The position numbers and the translations under genes were made by a program. Of a stretch of 64,000 nt of DNA, positions 8,146 to 16,943 are shown in pieces; position 1 is the stretch's first letter, and each line of letters begins with the position of its first letter. The stretch is from a virus: positions 1 to 64,000 of IMG/VR virus record IMGVR_UViG_3300032116_000032. One strand, written 5' to 3'. The notes beneath the pieces were generated by a model that saw nothing but the letters and a program-made list of their open reading frames with translations, searched no databases and was not told the origin of the DNA.

Positions 8146-11055
8146 TTACCTATTGTCCATATATATTATCACTTCATTATAATATTCTATGAATTCGTCA
8201 TTCCATAGATTCCATTTAATATCAAGACCATCGACTGAATAAACTTGAATATTATTGAATTGGGATAAAATATTATCTCTAAACCATCTAAACTTACATT
8301 CGTGGTAATTTGAGTCGTTTCTGAGATGAAACTCTGTTACAATTTTTGGAATTGATTTTAAAAATTCAATGTTACTTTCTTGAAAAACATCGTATTCCCC
8401 ACCTTCACAATCACACTTCAAAAAATCAATTTTATCAATTTTATATTCATCTAAAAATTCTTTGAAACTAAATGTCGGGACGTTTTCTGTCATATTATCC
8501 CAAGTGATTTCAATTTTCTTTTTATCAGTTATTGCTCCCTGAATAATTTTTACATTTTCTTGACCTACATTGTTTTTTAAAATTTTGATTTGGTGACTTA
8601 ATGGTTCGACAACATAACATTGTTTTGGTTTTTTCGGTAATATTTTATAAGTAAATGGACCTAAAGATGCACCTAAATCTACAACAATGTCACCCTCCTC
8701 AACCTCAAAAAATCTTTCATAAGTATTACCTTCAAATATTTCTTCCTCAGCTTGTTTTACATACCATTCACTTCTTCCACCCCAATCAAAATTAATTTCT
8801 TGAGTTATTTCCTTATTTGTGATTTTATTAATTTCTGAAATAACCATTTCAGAAGTAATTTGTTTTGTACATTCAAATTGACGATCAGTTCCTTTATGGT
8901 GAGGACACCAATTCCAATCACCAGCATCTAATCTTTCTGAATTAAAACATCCGTGACAAACATTTTGATTTATAACTCTATAGGTATCTAAAGTTGTTTC
9001 TGCCCACTTTGCACTAAAACCTGAAATTAAAATAACAGGAAGTTTACATGCCCAAGCCAACCAAGATAAACCTGATCCTAAACCAATAAAAAATTCACAT
9101 GTTGATAAATCATCTATAACTTCTTGTATGTTCCCACCTTTATATATTGTAACTCCTTTTGGGTAAAAATTATTCATATATCCGTCTCCTTCTTTTGAAT
9201 AAACCATACACTCATATCCTAAACCTATAAGATAATCAACAACCTCTTGCCAACCACTTTGATTATTCCAATATTTTGCTTGTGCTGTTGAATGGATCCC
9301 AATACCAACTTTTTTAACTTTTTCTACTTTTGGTAGTTTTAATTTTGGTCTAATTTCAGAATAATCTAACCCTAAAATATCTGTTGCTGTTTTTTGAAGT
9401 GGTTGTCTTCTGAAATCATTTTTATGATTATTTTTATCGTATAAACCTTCTGATGTATAATACCAACCAAGCCTGTATTGTGCATATATGTTTTCAACAA
9501 CTTTACCTGGATCAACAAACTCAATTTCAGGGTATTGGTCAATAAACAAGTCGTTCATGAAAGTTGAAACGATTAATTTGCAATTGTGTTTTTGTCTAAA
9601 AACCTCACAGTATGGAACCCAAGCCATTGTATCACCTAATGATTTTGACCCGAAAGAAATGTAAACTCTTTTGTTTGTCAGATCCAATGTATTTGTGTAA
9701 ATTAATTCGTCATTTTCTCTTATTTCTGTTTTCCATTTTACGTAATATTCTGTGTTAATTTTTACCCAATGGTTTATAGGTAGAGTATTTTCGTAAATTA
9801 AATTATCATTATCATCAAATATTTTTATATTAAATGGATTTTCACTCTGACCTAAAATTTCAACAAAAGGATTTATAACGAAATGTTGATTAACAATGTA
9901 ATCGTTTTTAATTTTTTCATTTTTTTGTTTAGGTGTATGCATTACATTTTTATAAAAATAATATAAGCTGTCCCCAAAATCATTTTGATATTCAATCGTA
10001 TAATTTGAGTCCTTATCTATTAAATCGATTAAGTTATTTTTTATTTCATTATAATCGTCACTTGATATAGGATAAATGTATTTGTCAAACATACCTACAT
10101 ACTGAGGTAAATTTCTTGTCAATATTTTTAATCCATAATTAATAGATTCTCTAATAACTAATGGATTACATTCCCAAGTTGAGTTAAACATTAAAACATC
10201 AGATGCTATCATGAAATCATCGACATCGTCTCTTTCACCCCAAACCGTCACATTACTTGGTAAGTTATTCATAATTGGACCCCAATAATCCTCAAAATTT
10301 GGTGCTTGGTTTCCAATAAAATGAAAATGAACGTTGGGATGAGATTCCTCAAATAATCTTGCAACTTCAACACCCTCTTTTTGATTTTTACCCGATGTCC
10401 ACAGACCAACGTTTAAAACATGAGTCTTCATATGATCTAAACCTATTTTATCTCTTACCTCAATTTTTTTAAGAAGAGGTACTCTATGATCATCATAATA
10501 TATTTCTAATTCATCTAAAATTGGTTTTACTTTATTTTCATATGGATACATTATGAGTTCTTTTTTAGATGGTGTGTCTTTAAAAGAAACTTGATTATGG
10601 TATGGAGTTACAAGACAATAGTAATCAGGATGTAATTTTTTATTATTAGGATCAAACCAAATGTTATGACAAGTTTCTACTACTCTCCAAGTTCTATTAT
10701 TATCATATAATTCGTTTAATAAATCTAATGGCATTTTATTAAAACTTTCAAATGCTTCAGGAATTTCTTCAGCATGTACTATATCTATTTTGTTTTCTTT
10801 TATAATACGAATCAATTCATATTTTTTTTCTTTTTCTGTTGTTCCACCAAGAGTCCAAAAATGACCAGTTTCCAATAAATCAATAATTTTATTTCTTTGC
10901 ACAACATAAGTGTCACTAAACTGAGAATACTCAACTAAAAAAATTTCAATTTGATTTTTGTATTTTTGAAGGGACTGAATTCTTTTCAAAACAAATTGTG
11001 GCATACCCCCTGTTGAAAGGTGTGGTGTAAGATATAATAATTTAATTTTTTCCAT
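8146..11055 (-). CDS. Three-domain enzyme: GT4-like glycosyltransferase, TibC-like O-heptosyltransferase, FkbM methyltransferase
   Basis: A 969-residue fusion on the minus strand, tail to tail with the previous gene. Residues 1-375 are a GT-B glycosyltransferase of the GT4 type (LSTGGMPQFVLKR near the N-terminus; NSTWECNPLVIRESI at about 291-305 as the nucleotide-sugar loop). Residues about 380-745 strongly resemble the autotransporter strand-loop-strand O-heptosyltransferases (Aah/TibC/BAHTr). They show RVYISFGSKSLGDTMAWVPY, a GT9-like core, and a metal-finger-like set of cysteines at 700, 703, 717 and 729. Residues about 788-925 are an FkbM methyltransferase (VVDLGASLGPFTY for SAM binding; FLKCDCEGGEYDV). 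TibC-type enzymes glycosylate repeat adhesins; the giant repeat fibre nearby is a natural substrate candidate (inference). Confidence 0.85.
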   Translation of the reverse strand: MEKIKLLYLTPHLSTGGMPQFVLKRIQSLQKYKNQIEIFLVEYSQFSDTYVVQRNKIIDLLETGHFWTLGGTTEKEKKYELIRIIKENKIDIVHAEEIPEAFESFNKMPLDLLNELYDNNRTWRVVETCHNIWFDPNNKKLHPDYYCLVTPYHNQVSFKDTPSKKELIMYPYENKVKPILDELEIYYDDHRVPLLKKIEVRDKIGLDHMKTHVLNVGLWTSGKNQKEGVEVARLFEESHPNVHFHFIGNQAPNFEDYWGPIMNNLPSNVTVWGERDDVDDFMIASDVLMFNSTWECNPLVIRESINYGLKILTRNLPQYVGMFDKYIYPISSDDYNEIKNNLIDLIDKDSNYTIEYQNDFGDSLYYFYKNVMHTPKQKNEKIKNDYIVNQHFVINPFVEILGQSENPFNIKIFDDNDNLIYENTLPINHWVKINTEYYVKWKTEIRENDELIYTNTLDLTNKRVYISFGSKSLGDTMAWVPYCEVFRQKHNCKLIVSTFMNDLFIDQYPEIEFVDPGKVVENIYAQYRLGWYYTSEGLYDKNNHKNDFRRQPLQKTATDILGLDYSEIRPKLKLPKVEKVKKVGIGIHSTAQAKYWNNQSGWQEVVDYLIGLGYECMVYSKEGDGYMNNFYPKGVTIYKGGNIQEVIDDLSTCEFFIGLGSGLSWLAWACKLPVILISGFSAKWAETTLDTYRVINQNVCHGCFNSERLDAGDWNWCPHHKGTDRQFECTKQITSEMVISEINKITNKEITQEINFDWGGRSEWYVKQAEEEIFEGNTYERFFEVEEGDIVVDLGASLGPFTYKILPKKPKQCYVVEPLSHQIKILKNNVGQENVKIIQGAITDKKKIEITWDNMTENVPTFSFKEFLDEYKIDKIDFLKCDCEGGEYDVFQESNIEFLKSIPKIVTEFHLRNDSNYHECKFRWFRDNILSQFNNIQVYSVDGLDIKWNLWNDEFIEYYNEVIIYMDNR

Positions 11056-11091
11056 AGCATAAAAAATAAGTTTAGAGTTTACAAACTAAAG

Positions 11092-11099
11092 TATTTATA
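11092..11099 (+). promoter_or_regulatory. TATTTATA box before the LamG gene
   Basis: Exact TATTTATA, 20 bases before the ATG at 11120, in the divergent gap between this gene and the minus-strand three-domain enzyme. It belongs to the recurrent motif set described in the findings. Confidence 0.6.
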
Positions 11100-11119
11100 G
11101 AATAAAGATATATTTTACA

Positions 11120-12118
11120 ATGGCAACTGCAAGACCTTTTGCGTACAACACAGGATCGACAATTTCGGGAACCATACAAGTTGGTAACTTGGCAGTTGGT
11201 TACCCGACTGCAGGATTTGCGTCAACAGGTCTTGAATGGTGGAATGGTCCTGATGAAGATTTGGGTTACGTTATTGCACAACAAGTTCCTGATGATAGTC
11301 AACCAACACCAGTTGTTGGGGTTACAGCATCTGTGGGATTCTTCAGAACTAACGGATTTGATGATAATGAATTTGTAACTTTGGCAAATTTAGTGTCAAA
11401 TGCGAACTATACTAATGCGTCAAATGCCGCTATAGGGTTAACTTCTAATGGGTATTGGACATCTTATGTTCCTAATTCAAATTTAAAATTACACTTAGAT
11501 GCATCAGACCCAAATAGTTATTCAGGGGTAGGTACAACATGGTATGATTTGAGTAGTAGTGGTAATGATGTACAAATGAACAACTCAGGAAGTATTAATT
11601 GGGTTAATACGGGTGCTACATATTTTTCCACAGGATCTAATGGTTGGTTTTCAAACCCTTCAGGAATAGATTTGCCAACAGGTAACACACCTTATACTTT
11701 CATTATATGGGCTCAAATAGAATCAGGTTGGAATGCTAACGGTTTCATGAGTATTGGTCCATTTGGTATTGCTAATCAATCAAATGCATTTAGGACTGGT
11801 ATAGAAAATCAATTTATAAACTATTGGTGGGCTAATGATTTAGCCGTAGTAGGGTCACTACCTTCAACCACCTCTTGGTTTAACGCTGTTGCTAAATTTG
11901 ATGGAACAACAAGAAGTATATTAGTTAATGGTGTACTTTTAGGTTCTGACACTCCTGTAGGTCATTACGTTAGCACAAGCGAATTACAAATTGCAAAAAC
12001 ATATACTAATGAGTATTTAAATGGAAATGTTGGTGAAGTGTTAATTTATGATATCGCATTATCCGATTCAGATATATTACAATATTATAATGATACCAAA
12101 ACAAGGTTTGGTCTATAA
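11120..12118 (+). CDS. LamG/concanavalin-like virion protein
   Basis: A 332-residue protein. The first 110 residues (ARPFAYNTGSTISGTIQVGN, then WWNGPDEDLGYVIA) are of a type seen at the head of phage fibre and bacterial surface proteins. From about residue 120 comes a LamG-like jelly roll: LKLHLDASDPNSYSGVGTTW, DLSSSGNDV, then NGNVGEVLIYDIALSDSDI near the C-terminus. These are the landmarks of phage and Bacteroidetes carbohydrate-binding LamG domains. It probably binds a host glycan or decorates the virion. The start is supported by a TATTTATA box 20 bases upstream. No protease or hydrolase motif is seen. A structural role is likely; the ligand is unknown. Confidence 0.75.
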   Translation: MATARPFAYNTGSTISGTIQVGNLAVGYPTAGFASTGLEWWNGPDEDLGYVIAQQVPDDSQPTPVVGVTASVGFFRTNGFDDNEFVTLANLVSNANYTNASNAAIGLTSNGYWTSYVPNSNLKLHLDASDPNSYSGVGTTWYDLSSSGNDVQMNNSGSINWVNTGATYFSTGSNGWFSNPSGIDLPTGNTPYTFIIWAQIESGWNANGFMSIGPFGIANQSNAFRTGIENQFINYWWANDLAVVGSLPSTTSWFNAVAKFDGTTRSILVNGVLLGSDTPVGHYVSTSELQIAKTYTNEYLNGNVGEVLIYDIALSDSDILQYYNDTKTRFGL

Positions 12119-12161
12119 TTAATTTATATATTTTCATTTTTTTTGGTGTATATTTTTCTTG

Positions 12162-13097
12162 ATGAAAAACATTTGTATTGATATTACACAATGCCGAGCT
12201 TTAGGAGATACTTTATGTGCCACACCTGTAGTTAGAAAAATTAGTAAAACATATAATCAAAAAGTTTCTGTAATCTCCCATCATTCAGAAATATTTTCAA
12301 ATTTACCTTATGTAGAAAATAATTATCAATATTCCCCCGAAACGTTTGATAAAATAAAAGACGAGTATGAAATGTTTCAAACTTTCGACGTTTTTTATAA
12401 GGAAAGTGGTATTTGTAACAAACATAATACAATGGACATCAGACAACTTCATGCCATTAGTTTAGGTTTTATGTTAACAAAAAAAGAAATGGAAATGGAT
12501 TATATCACTGATGACAATGTCATCTTACCTGATTTACCATTAAAATATGTTTTAATTCATCCAGTTCAAAATTGGGATTCAAGAACTTGGCCGGCAAAAA
12601 GTTGGCAAATGTTAACACAACTTTTAAATGAAAAAGGTATTTCAGTAATTTCTGTGGGTAAAGATTCTTCAGAAATGGGAGGTTCTAATGTTGATAAACC
12701 CGTATTTAATTTTCCAATAAAGCTTGGGTACAACTTAATGAATCAAACGACCTTAGATCAAACTTGGCATTTGATTAACAATAGCTCTTGTTTTGTAACT
12801 ATGGATTCAGGTCTTTTACATTTAGCAGGAACAACAGATGTTAACATAATTCAGTTGGGAAGTTCCATTGATCCTGAGTTCAGATCGCCCTATAGACAAG
12901 GTTCTCAGAATTATAAATACCACTATGTTAGAGGTGGTTGTGGATTAAATTGTGCTTCAGATATGAAATATGGTGTTAGAGAATGGGGGACAATTCAAGG
13001 AATACCATCTTTAGTTGGGTGTTTAGAAAGAAAAAAAACTTTTGAGTGCCACCCATCTGTTTTACAGGTATACCAAAAAATTTTGGAAATAGTGTAG
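12162..13097 (+). CDS. GT9-family glycosyltransferase (heptosyltransferase-like)
   Basis: A 311-residue protein. I place the start at the ATG at 12162; the TTG one codon earlier is less likely. The N-terminus (CIDITQCRALGDTLCATPVV) has the G-D-x-L nucleotide-sugar loop of family 9. VLIHPVQNWDSRTWPAKSWQ (about 127-146) matches the second-domain entry strand and the W-P-x-x-x-W motif. TMDSGLLHLAG (about 217-227) is the D-S-G-x-x-H site. A cysteine-bearing C-terminal part (GGCGLNC, then CLERKKTFECHP) recalls the metal finger of TibC-type enzymes. It would transfer a heptose or hexose. It has no TATTTATA box and sits between two virion-like genes. Confidence 0.8.
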   Translation: MKNICIDITQCRALGDTLCATPVVRKISKTYNQKVSVISHHSEIFSNLPYVENNYQYSPETFDKIKDEYEMFQTFDVFYKESGICNKHNTMDIRQLHAISLGFMLTKKEMEMDYITDDNVILPDLPLKYVLIHPVQNWDSRTWPAKSWQMLTQLLNEKGISVISVGKDSSEMGGSNVDKPVFNFPIKLGYNLMNQTTLDQTWHLINNSSCFVTMDSGLLHLAGTTDVNIIQLGSSIDPEFRSPYRQGSQNYKYHYVRGGCGLNCASDMKYGVREWGTIQGIPSLVGCLERKKTFECHPSVLQVYQKILEIV

Positions 13098-13102
13098 TTA
13101 GG

Positions 13103-13110
13103 TATTTATA
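13103..13110 (+). promoter_or_regulatory. TATTTATA box, six bases before an ATG
   Basis: Exact TATTTATA with only six bases to the ATG at 13117. If it is a -10 element, the transcript would start at or about the start codon. Confidence 0.55.
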
Positions 13111-13116
13111 TTATAT

Positions 13117-13419
13117 ATGCCAAATTACGTAAATATAAATTCAATCGTAGGAACACCTCCATACACAATATTTGTATGTGATCAGACTTTTACTTCTTGT
13201 TTTTTGGCTGCAGGACCAATTCCAATATCTACACCATATACTTTTATGGTACCACCACCATTAACTAATGTGACAGACATTATTGTTAAAATAATTGATA
13301 GTAACGGATGTGATACTTGGTATCCACTATCTTGTGGGACTTACTACGGAAAGGAATTCGAAGATTTTGCAATATTTTTGTTTCAGGACACAAATATATA
13401 TTTATTTGAAGGTCAGTAA
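13117..13419 (+). CDS. Small SprB-like domain protein
   Basis: A 100-residue protein. The pattern NSIVGTPPYTIFV, then a Cys pair, then VKIIDSNGCDTW resembles the SprB-type repeat of Bacteroidetes surface adhesins, where G-T-P-P-Y-T opens the unit and T-D-x-N-G-C closes it. It is a single unit without an obvious signal peptide. It sits between a glycosyltransferase and a collagen-like fibre gene and has a TATTTATA box six bases before its ATG, so it is probably a virion component. The SprB resemblance is by motif only. Confidence 0.65.
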   Translation: MPNYVNINSIVGTPPYTIFVCDQTFTSCFLAAGPIPISTPYTFMVPPPLTNVTDIIVKIIDSNGCDTWYPLSCGTYYGKEFEDFAIFLFQDTNIYLFEGQ

Positions 13420-13427
13420 TATTTATT
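13420..13427 (+). promoter_or_regulatory. TATTTATT box before the second collagen-like fibre
   Basis: TATTTATT ends three bases before the ATG at 13431, overlapping the end of the previous gene region. It is too close for a normal leader, so either a leaderless message or a translation-linked element. Confidence 0.5.
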
Positions 13428-13430
13428 AGT

Positions 13431-14765
13431 ATGCCAGTTTATAATAGACTCACAGATAGATCTCAAGTTTCAGCCGTCACAGTTAACGATATTTTTCACG
13501 TTGTAGTTACAGGTGATACAAGTCAGAGCCCACAAGGTTCTTCATATTTTGCCCCAATTAGTTTTTTACAACCAATATTAAGTGGTGCTAGTGGTTCGGC
13601 AGGTACTTCAGGTACAAATGGCACAAGTGGTACTAATGGGACTAGCGGGACTTTTGGTACTTCAGGTACAAATGGCACAAGTGGTACTAATGGTACTAGT
13701 GGGACTAACGGTACAAATGGTACTAATGGTACTAGTGGGACTAACGGTACAAATGGTACAAGCGGAACTAATGGTACAAATGGTACAAATGGTACAAGCG
13801 GAACTAATGGCACAAATGGTACTAATGGAACATCAGGTACCCATGGCACATCGGCAACTAACGGTACGTCAGGTACTAATGGTACAAGTGGAACAACTCC
13901 ACCGGGTTTTACATCAGGTACTAATGGTACTAATGGTACAAACGGAACATCTGCAACTAATGGTACAAACGGAACTAATGGTACTTCAGGTACAAATGGG
14001 ACATCAGGTACCAACGGAACATCAGGGACTAATGGAACTAATGGTACTTCAGGTACATCGCCAACTTCAGCAACTACAGTCAGTACTATAGAAAACACAG
14101 GAAATACTAAATTTTATGTAACATTTGTTGATTCAAACAATACCGTTGCGCTAGCAGAAAGTTTATACACAAATGCAGGTATTAGCTTTAATCCAAGTAC
14201 TGATATTCTTGAAGTTTCTTCCGCATACCAAAGTGGTGACGGAACAGTATCCGCACCATCACATAGTTTTACTTCAGACCCAAATACGGGAATTTATAGG
14301 ATAGGTACCGATAATATCGGTGTTGCCACTGGCGGTGTAAGACGAATGAGTGTTGATAGTAGTGGTACTTTATATGTTGGTAACGGGAATGAATCTAATG
14401 GATCAAACTTCATAATTCCTTTAGGTGGGTACGTCCAAACATCTAACGCAACTCCAACAACATTAATAACTTTGGCAACATCAAACGATAATGTTTATAC
14501 GGTAGAGGCGTTTGTTGCTGGTGCAACAACATCAGGGACTGTTGGTATTGGTGGAATTATAAGTGCAACTTTTTTAAATAACGGAGGAACTGTTAATCTT
14601 ATTGGGGCAGTTCAAGGGTCAGTTCAAGAAAACATTATAGGGTCACCAACATTTACACTTCTTGGGTCGGGTAGTAATATTATTTTACAAGTTACAGGAG
14701 TTGCCTCAACTACTATTAATTGGTTCGGTAAAATTAAATATATCACAGGAAGTAGGTCAATTTAA
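13431..14765 (+). CDS. Collagen-like tail fibre protein
   Basis: A 444-residue protein. Residues 1-50 form a unique head (MPVYNRLTDRSQ, then VTVNDIFHVVVTGD) typical of the virion-attachment end of fibres. Residues about 55-210 are Gly-X-Y triplets (GTN, GTS, GTF, GTH) interrupted by TTPPGFTSG near the middle. Residues about 225-444 form a beta-rich tip that includes GTVSAPSHSFTSDPNTGIYR, a common phage fibre motif just before the distal knob. There is no S74 auto-chaperone. The minus-strand open frame opposite the repeat is only a mirror of the triplets. The glycosyltransferase gene that follows has homologues that act on Thr, relevant to this Thr-rich shaft. Confidence 0.85.
   Translation: MPVYNRLTDRSQVSAVTVNDIFHVVVTGDTSQSPQGSSYFAPISFLQPILSGASGSAGTSGTNGTSGTNGTSGTFGTSGTNGTSGTNGTSGTNGTNGTNGTSGTNGTNGTSGTNGTNGTNGTSGTNGTNGTNGTSGTHGTSATNGTSGTNGTSGTTPPGFTSGTNGTNGTNGTSATNGTNGTNGTSGTNGTSGTNGTSGTNGTNGTSGTSPTSATTVSTIENTGNTKFYVTFVDSNNTVALAESLYTNAGISFNPSTDILEVSSAYQSGDGTVSAPSHSFTSDPNTGIYRIGTDNIGVATGGVRRMSVDSSGTLYVGNGNESNGSNFIIPLGGYVQTSNATPTTLITLATSNDNVYTVEAFVAGATTSGTVGIGGIISATFLNNGGTVNLIGAVQGSVQENIIGSPTFTLLGSGSNIILQVTGVASTTINWFGKIKYITGSRSI
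13591..14070 (+). repeat. Nine-base Gly-X-Y coding repeat of the second fibre
   Basis: Degenerate 9-base repeats of the same family as those at 1-1041, with ggtacaaatggtact-type units dominating. The shared sequence style between the two fibre genes offers targets for recombination between them. Confidence 0.9.
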
Positions 14766-14813
14766 CTTTCAGTTTTTCATTTATTTTAATCATTATTTTT
14801 TTATTTTTTCTGT

Positions 14814-16058
14814 ATGAGAATATTTGTACAGATTGCTGCTTATCGTGACCCCCAACTTATACCAACAATCAAATCTATGTTGGAGAATGCAAAAAAACCA
14901 AAAAACATTATTATTGGTATCGCAAGACAATTTAATCCTGAAGATGGTTTTGATGATTTAACTGAATATGAAAATGATGATCGTTTCCGTATTTTAAATA
15001 TCCCATACACCGAATCAAAAGGAGTGTGTTGGGCAAGACATCAAGTACAACAATTATATGGGGGTGAAGAATACACACTTCAAATCGATTCTCATATGAG
15101 GTTTGAAAAAGATTGGGACGATACTTTAATTAAAATGATTAAAAAATTACAAAAACTTGGTCATAAAAAACCTTTGTTAACGGGTTATGTTTCATCTTTT
15201 GATCCTGATAATGATCCTGAAGGTAGGGTTAATGAACCTTGGAGAATGGCATTTGATAGATTTACACCTGAAGGCGTTGTATTTTTCTTACCTGAAGTGA
15301 TTCCTGATTGGAAAAAAATTAAAGATCCAATTCCCGCAAGATTTTACTCGGCACACTTTTGTTTCACTTTAGGTCAATTCTCAACTGAAGTACAACACGA
15401 TCCTGAATTTTATTTTCACGGAGAAGAAATTTCAATTACGGTTAGAGCTTATACACATGGATATGATTTATTTCACCCAAACAAAGTTATTATTTGGCAC
15501 GAATACACTAGAAAGGGTAGAACTAAACAGTGGGATGATGATAAGGAATGGTATTTGAAAAATACTGCCTGTCATAAAAAAAATAGACAACTTCTTGGTA
15601 TAGATGGTGAAAAATATGAAGGAGATTATTATGAGTGGTTTGGTAAAGAAAGAACAATAAGAGATTATGAAAAATATGCGGGGTTGCTATTTGAGACAAG
15701 AGCAGTACAACAAGACACTATAGATAAAAAATATCCACCAAACGAGTACAATTTTGAAAATGAGAACGAATGGAAAAAAAGTTTTTCCACAATATTCAAA
15801 CACTGCATTGATTTAGATTTAAATCAAGTTCCTGAAACGGATTATGATTTTTGGGTTGTTGCCTTCCACGATCAAGAACATCAAACAATTTTTAGACAAG
15901 ATGTCGACGCAAACGAGATTATAAGAATAAAGTCAGACCCTGAAGGATACGGTAAAATATGGAGAGAGTTCAACACAACAAAGATACCATCTTATTGGGT
16001 AGTGTGGCCTCACTCAATTTCAAAAGATTGGTGTGATAGAATTGTCGGTAATTTATGA
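14814..16058 (+). CDS. GlcNAc-transferase family (GT60-like) glycosyltransferase
   Basis: A 414-residue GT-A enzyme. The N-terminus FVQIAAYRDPQLIPTIKSML and the metal-binding QIDSHMRFE (DSH at 92-94, replacing D-x-D) are the landmarks of the Pfam GlcNAc glycosyltransferase family PF11397. That family includes Skp1 hydroxyproline GlcNAc-transferase and the mucin-type Thr GlcNAc-transferases (CAZy GT60). PARFYSAHFCFTLGQF and FYFHGEEISITVRAYTHGYD (about 200-220) match its acceptor-side motifs. The protein overlaps the next gene by four bases. It follows directly after a Thr-rich collagen-like fibre, so protein O-glycosylation of fibres is a reasonable hypothesis. The extra C-terminal 120 residues are unassigned. 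Confidence 0.8.
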   Translation: MRIFVQIAAYRDPQLIPTIKSMLENAKKPKNIIIGIARQFNPEDGFDDLTEYENDDRFRILNIPYTESKGVCWARHQVQQLYGGEEYTLQIDSHMRFEKDWDDTLIKMIKKLQKLGHKKPLLTGYVSSFDPDNDPEGRVNEPWRMAFDRFTPEGVVFFLPEVIPDWKKIKDPIPARFYSAHFCFTLGQFSTEVQHDPEFYFHGEEISITVRAYTHGYDLFHPNKVIIWHEYTRKGRTKQWDDDKEWYLKNTACHKKNRQLLGIDGEKYEGDYYEWFGKERTIRDYEKYAGLLFETRAVQQDTIDKKYPPNEYNFENENEWKKSFSTIFKHCIDLDLNQVPETDYDFWVVAFHDQEHQTIFRQDVDANEIIRIKSDPEGYGKIWREFNTTKIPSYWVVWPHSISKDWCDRIVGNL

Positions 16059-16942
16059 AAACACTATTTGTAACTTGTTTATATTCTAAACTTTTTGGAT
16101 CTGAATTTGGTGGTAGAGATAGTAGAGACGGACATTATAAAAATTCATTAAAAAGTCTTTTAAAAATGTCTGATGCCAAATTTATTTGTTACACATCAGA
16201 AAATCAGTTAGAGGATTTAAAAACTTTCTTTTATAAACAAAACAAATTTAATGAGGATCAAATTCAATTTAAAATATTTAATTTAAAAAATTGTGAATAC
16301 CATCAACAAATTTCTGAATTAAGAAAAACACAAAGTAATTTACTACAAGACAGATGTTACGAAATACAATACTCTAAATTCTTTTGGTGTTTAGAAAATT
16401 GTAACAATTCAGATTTTGATTATGTTTATTGGATTGATGCCGGATTGTCTCATAGTGGATTAATACCACCAAAATATTTAGACCAAACAAAGGGGTATTG
16501 GGAAAAATATTTTGAGTCTGAATTATTTAACAACACATTTTTAAATAATTTGATTAAACATACTGAAGAAAAGATTGTGGTATGTGCAAAAGAAAACCAA
16601 AGAAATTATTGGTCAAAAACCTTACCAAAAAAATATTATAACAATTATAGTTTTGATAGACATATCATCGGAGGTTTGTTCGGAGGTAAAAGAGAGAAAT
16701 TAAAATACTTCTGTGATTTATTTAATAAAGAAATCAAAAAGGTTTTAAATAATGAAGTTGATCTTTATTTAGAAGAAAATATAATGAGTTTAATATTTTC
16801 TAATAATAAAGAGTTATTCAACCCACTTCTATTTGATATTTGGTGGCACGAAGAAGATTACATACCTGGCGTTGATTTGAAAGAATTGACGTTAAAAGAA
16901 AAAAGTTTTTATAAAATTATAGAAAATCTAAATAATATATAA
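16055..16942 (+). CDS. HtrL/YibB-like (WlaTC-type) glycosyltransferase
   Basis: A 295-residue protein beginning in the ATGA overlap with the previous gene. It resembles the HtrL_YibB family (PF09612), putative GT-A glycosyltransferases. Marks are an N-terminal VTCLYSKLFGSEFGGRDSRD, YEIQYSKFFWCLEN, and the central YWIDAGLSHSG with Asp128 as the likely metal or nucleotide-sugar residue. GGLFGGKREKLKYFCDLF follows at about 208-225. It is one base before the next gene, which has the same type of domain, so the three genes from 14814 form one operon. The sugar is unknown. Confidence 0.7.
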   Translation: MKTLFVTCLYSKLFGSEFGGRDSRDGHYKNSLKSLLKMSDAKFICYTSENQLEDLKTFFYKQNKFNEDQIQFKIFNLKNCEYHQQISELRKTQSNLLQDRCYEIQYSKFFWCLENCNNSDFDYVYWIDAGLSHSGLIPPKYLDQTKGYWEKYFESELFNNTFLNNLIKHTEEKIVVCAKENQRNYWSKTLPKKYYNNYSFDRHIIGGLFGGKREKLKYFCDLFNKEIKKVLNNEVDLYLEENIMSLIFSNNKELFNPLLFDIWWHEEDYIPGVDLKELTLKEKSFYKIIENLNNI

Positions 16943-16943
16943 G

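Noticed and set aside
13523-14098. A 191-residue Val/Pro-rich minus-strand frame
   Set aside because: It mirrors the Gly-X-Y repeat of the fibre gene; the composition is an artefact of the repeat.
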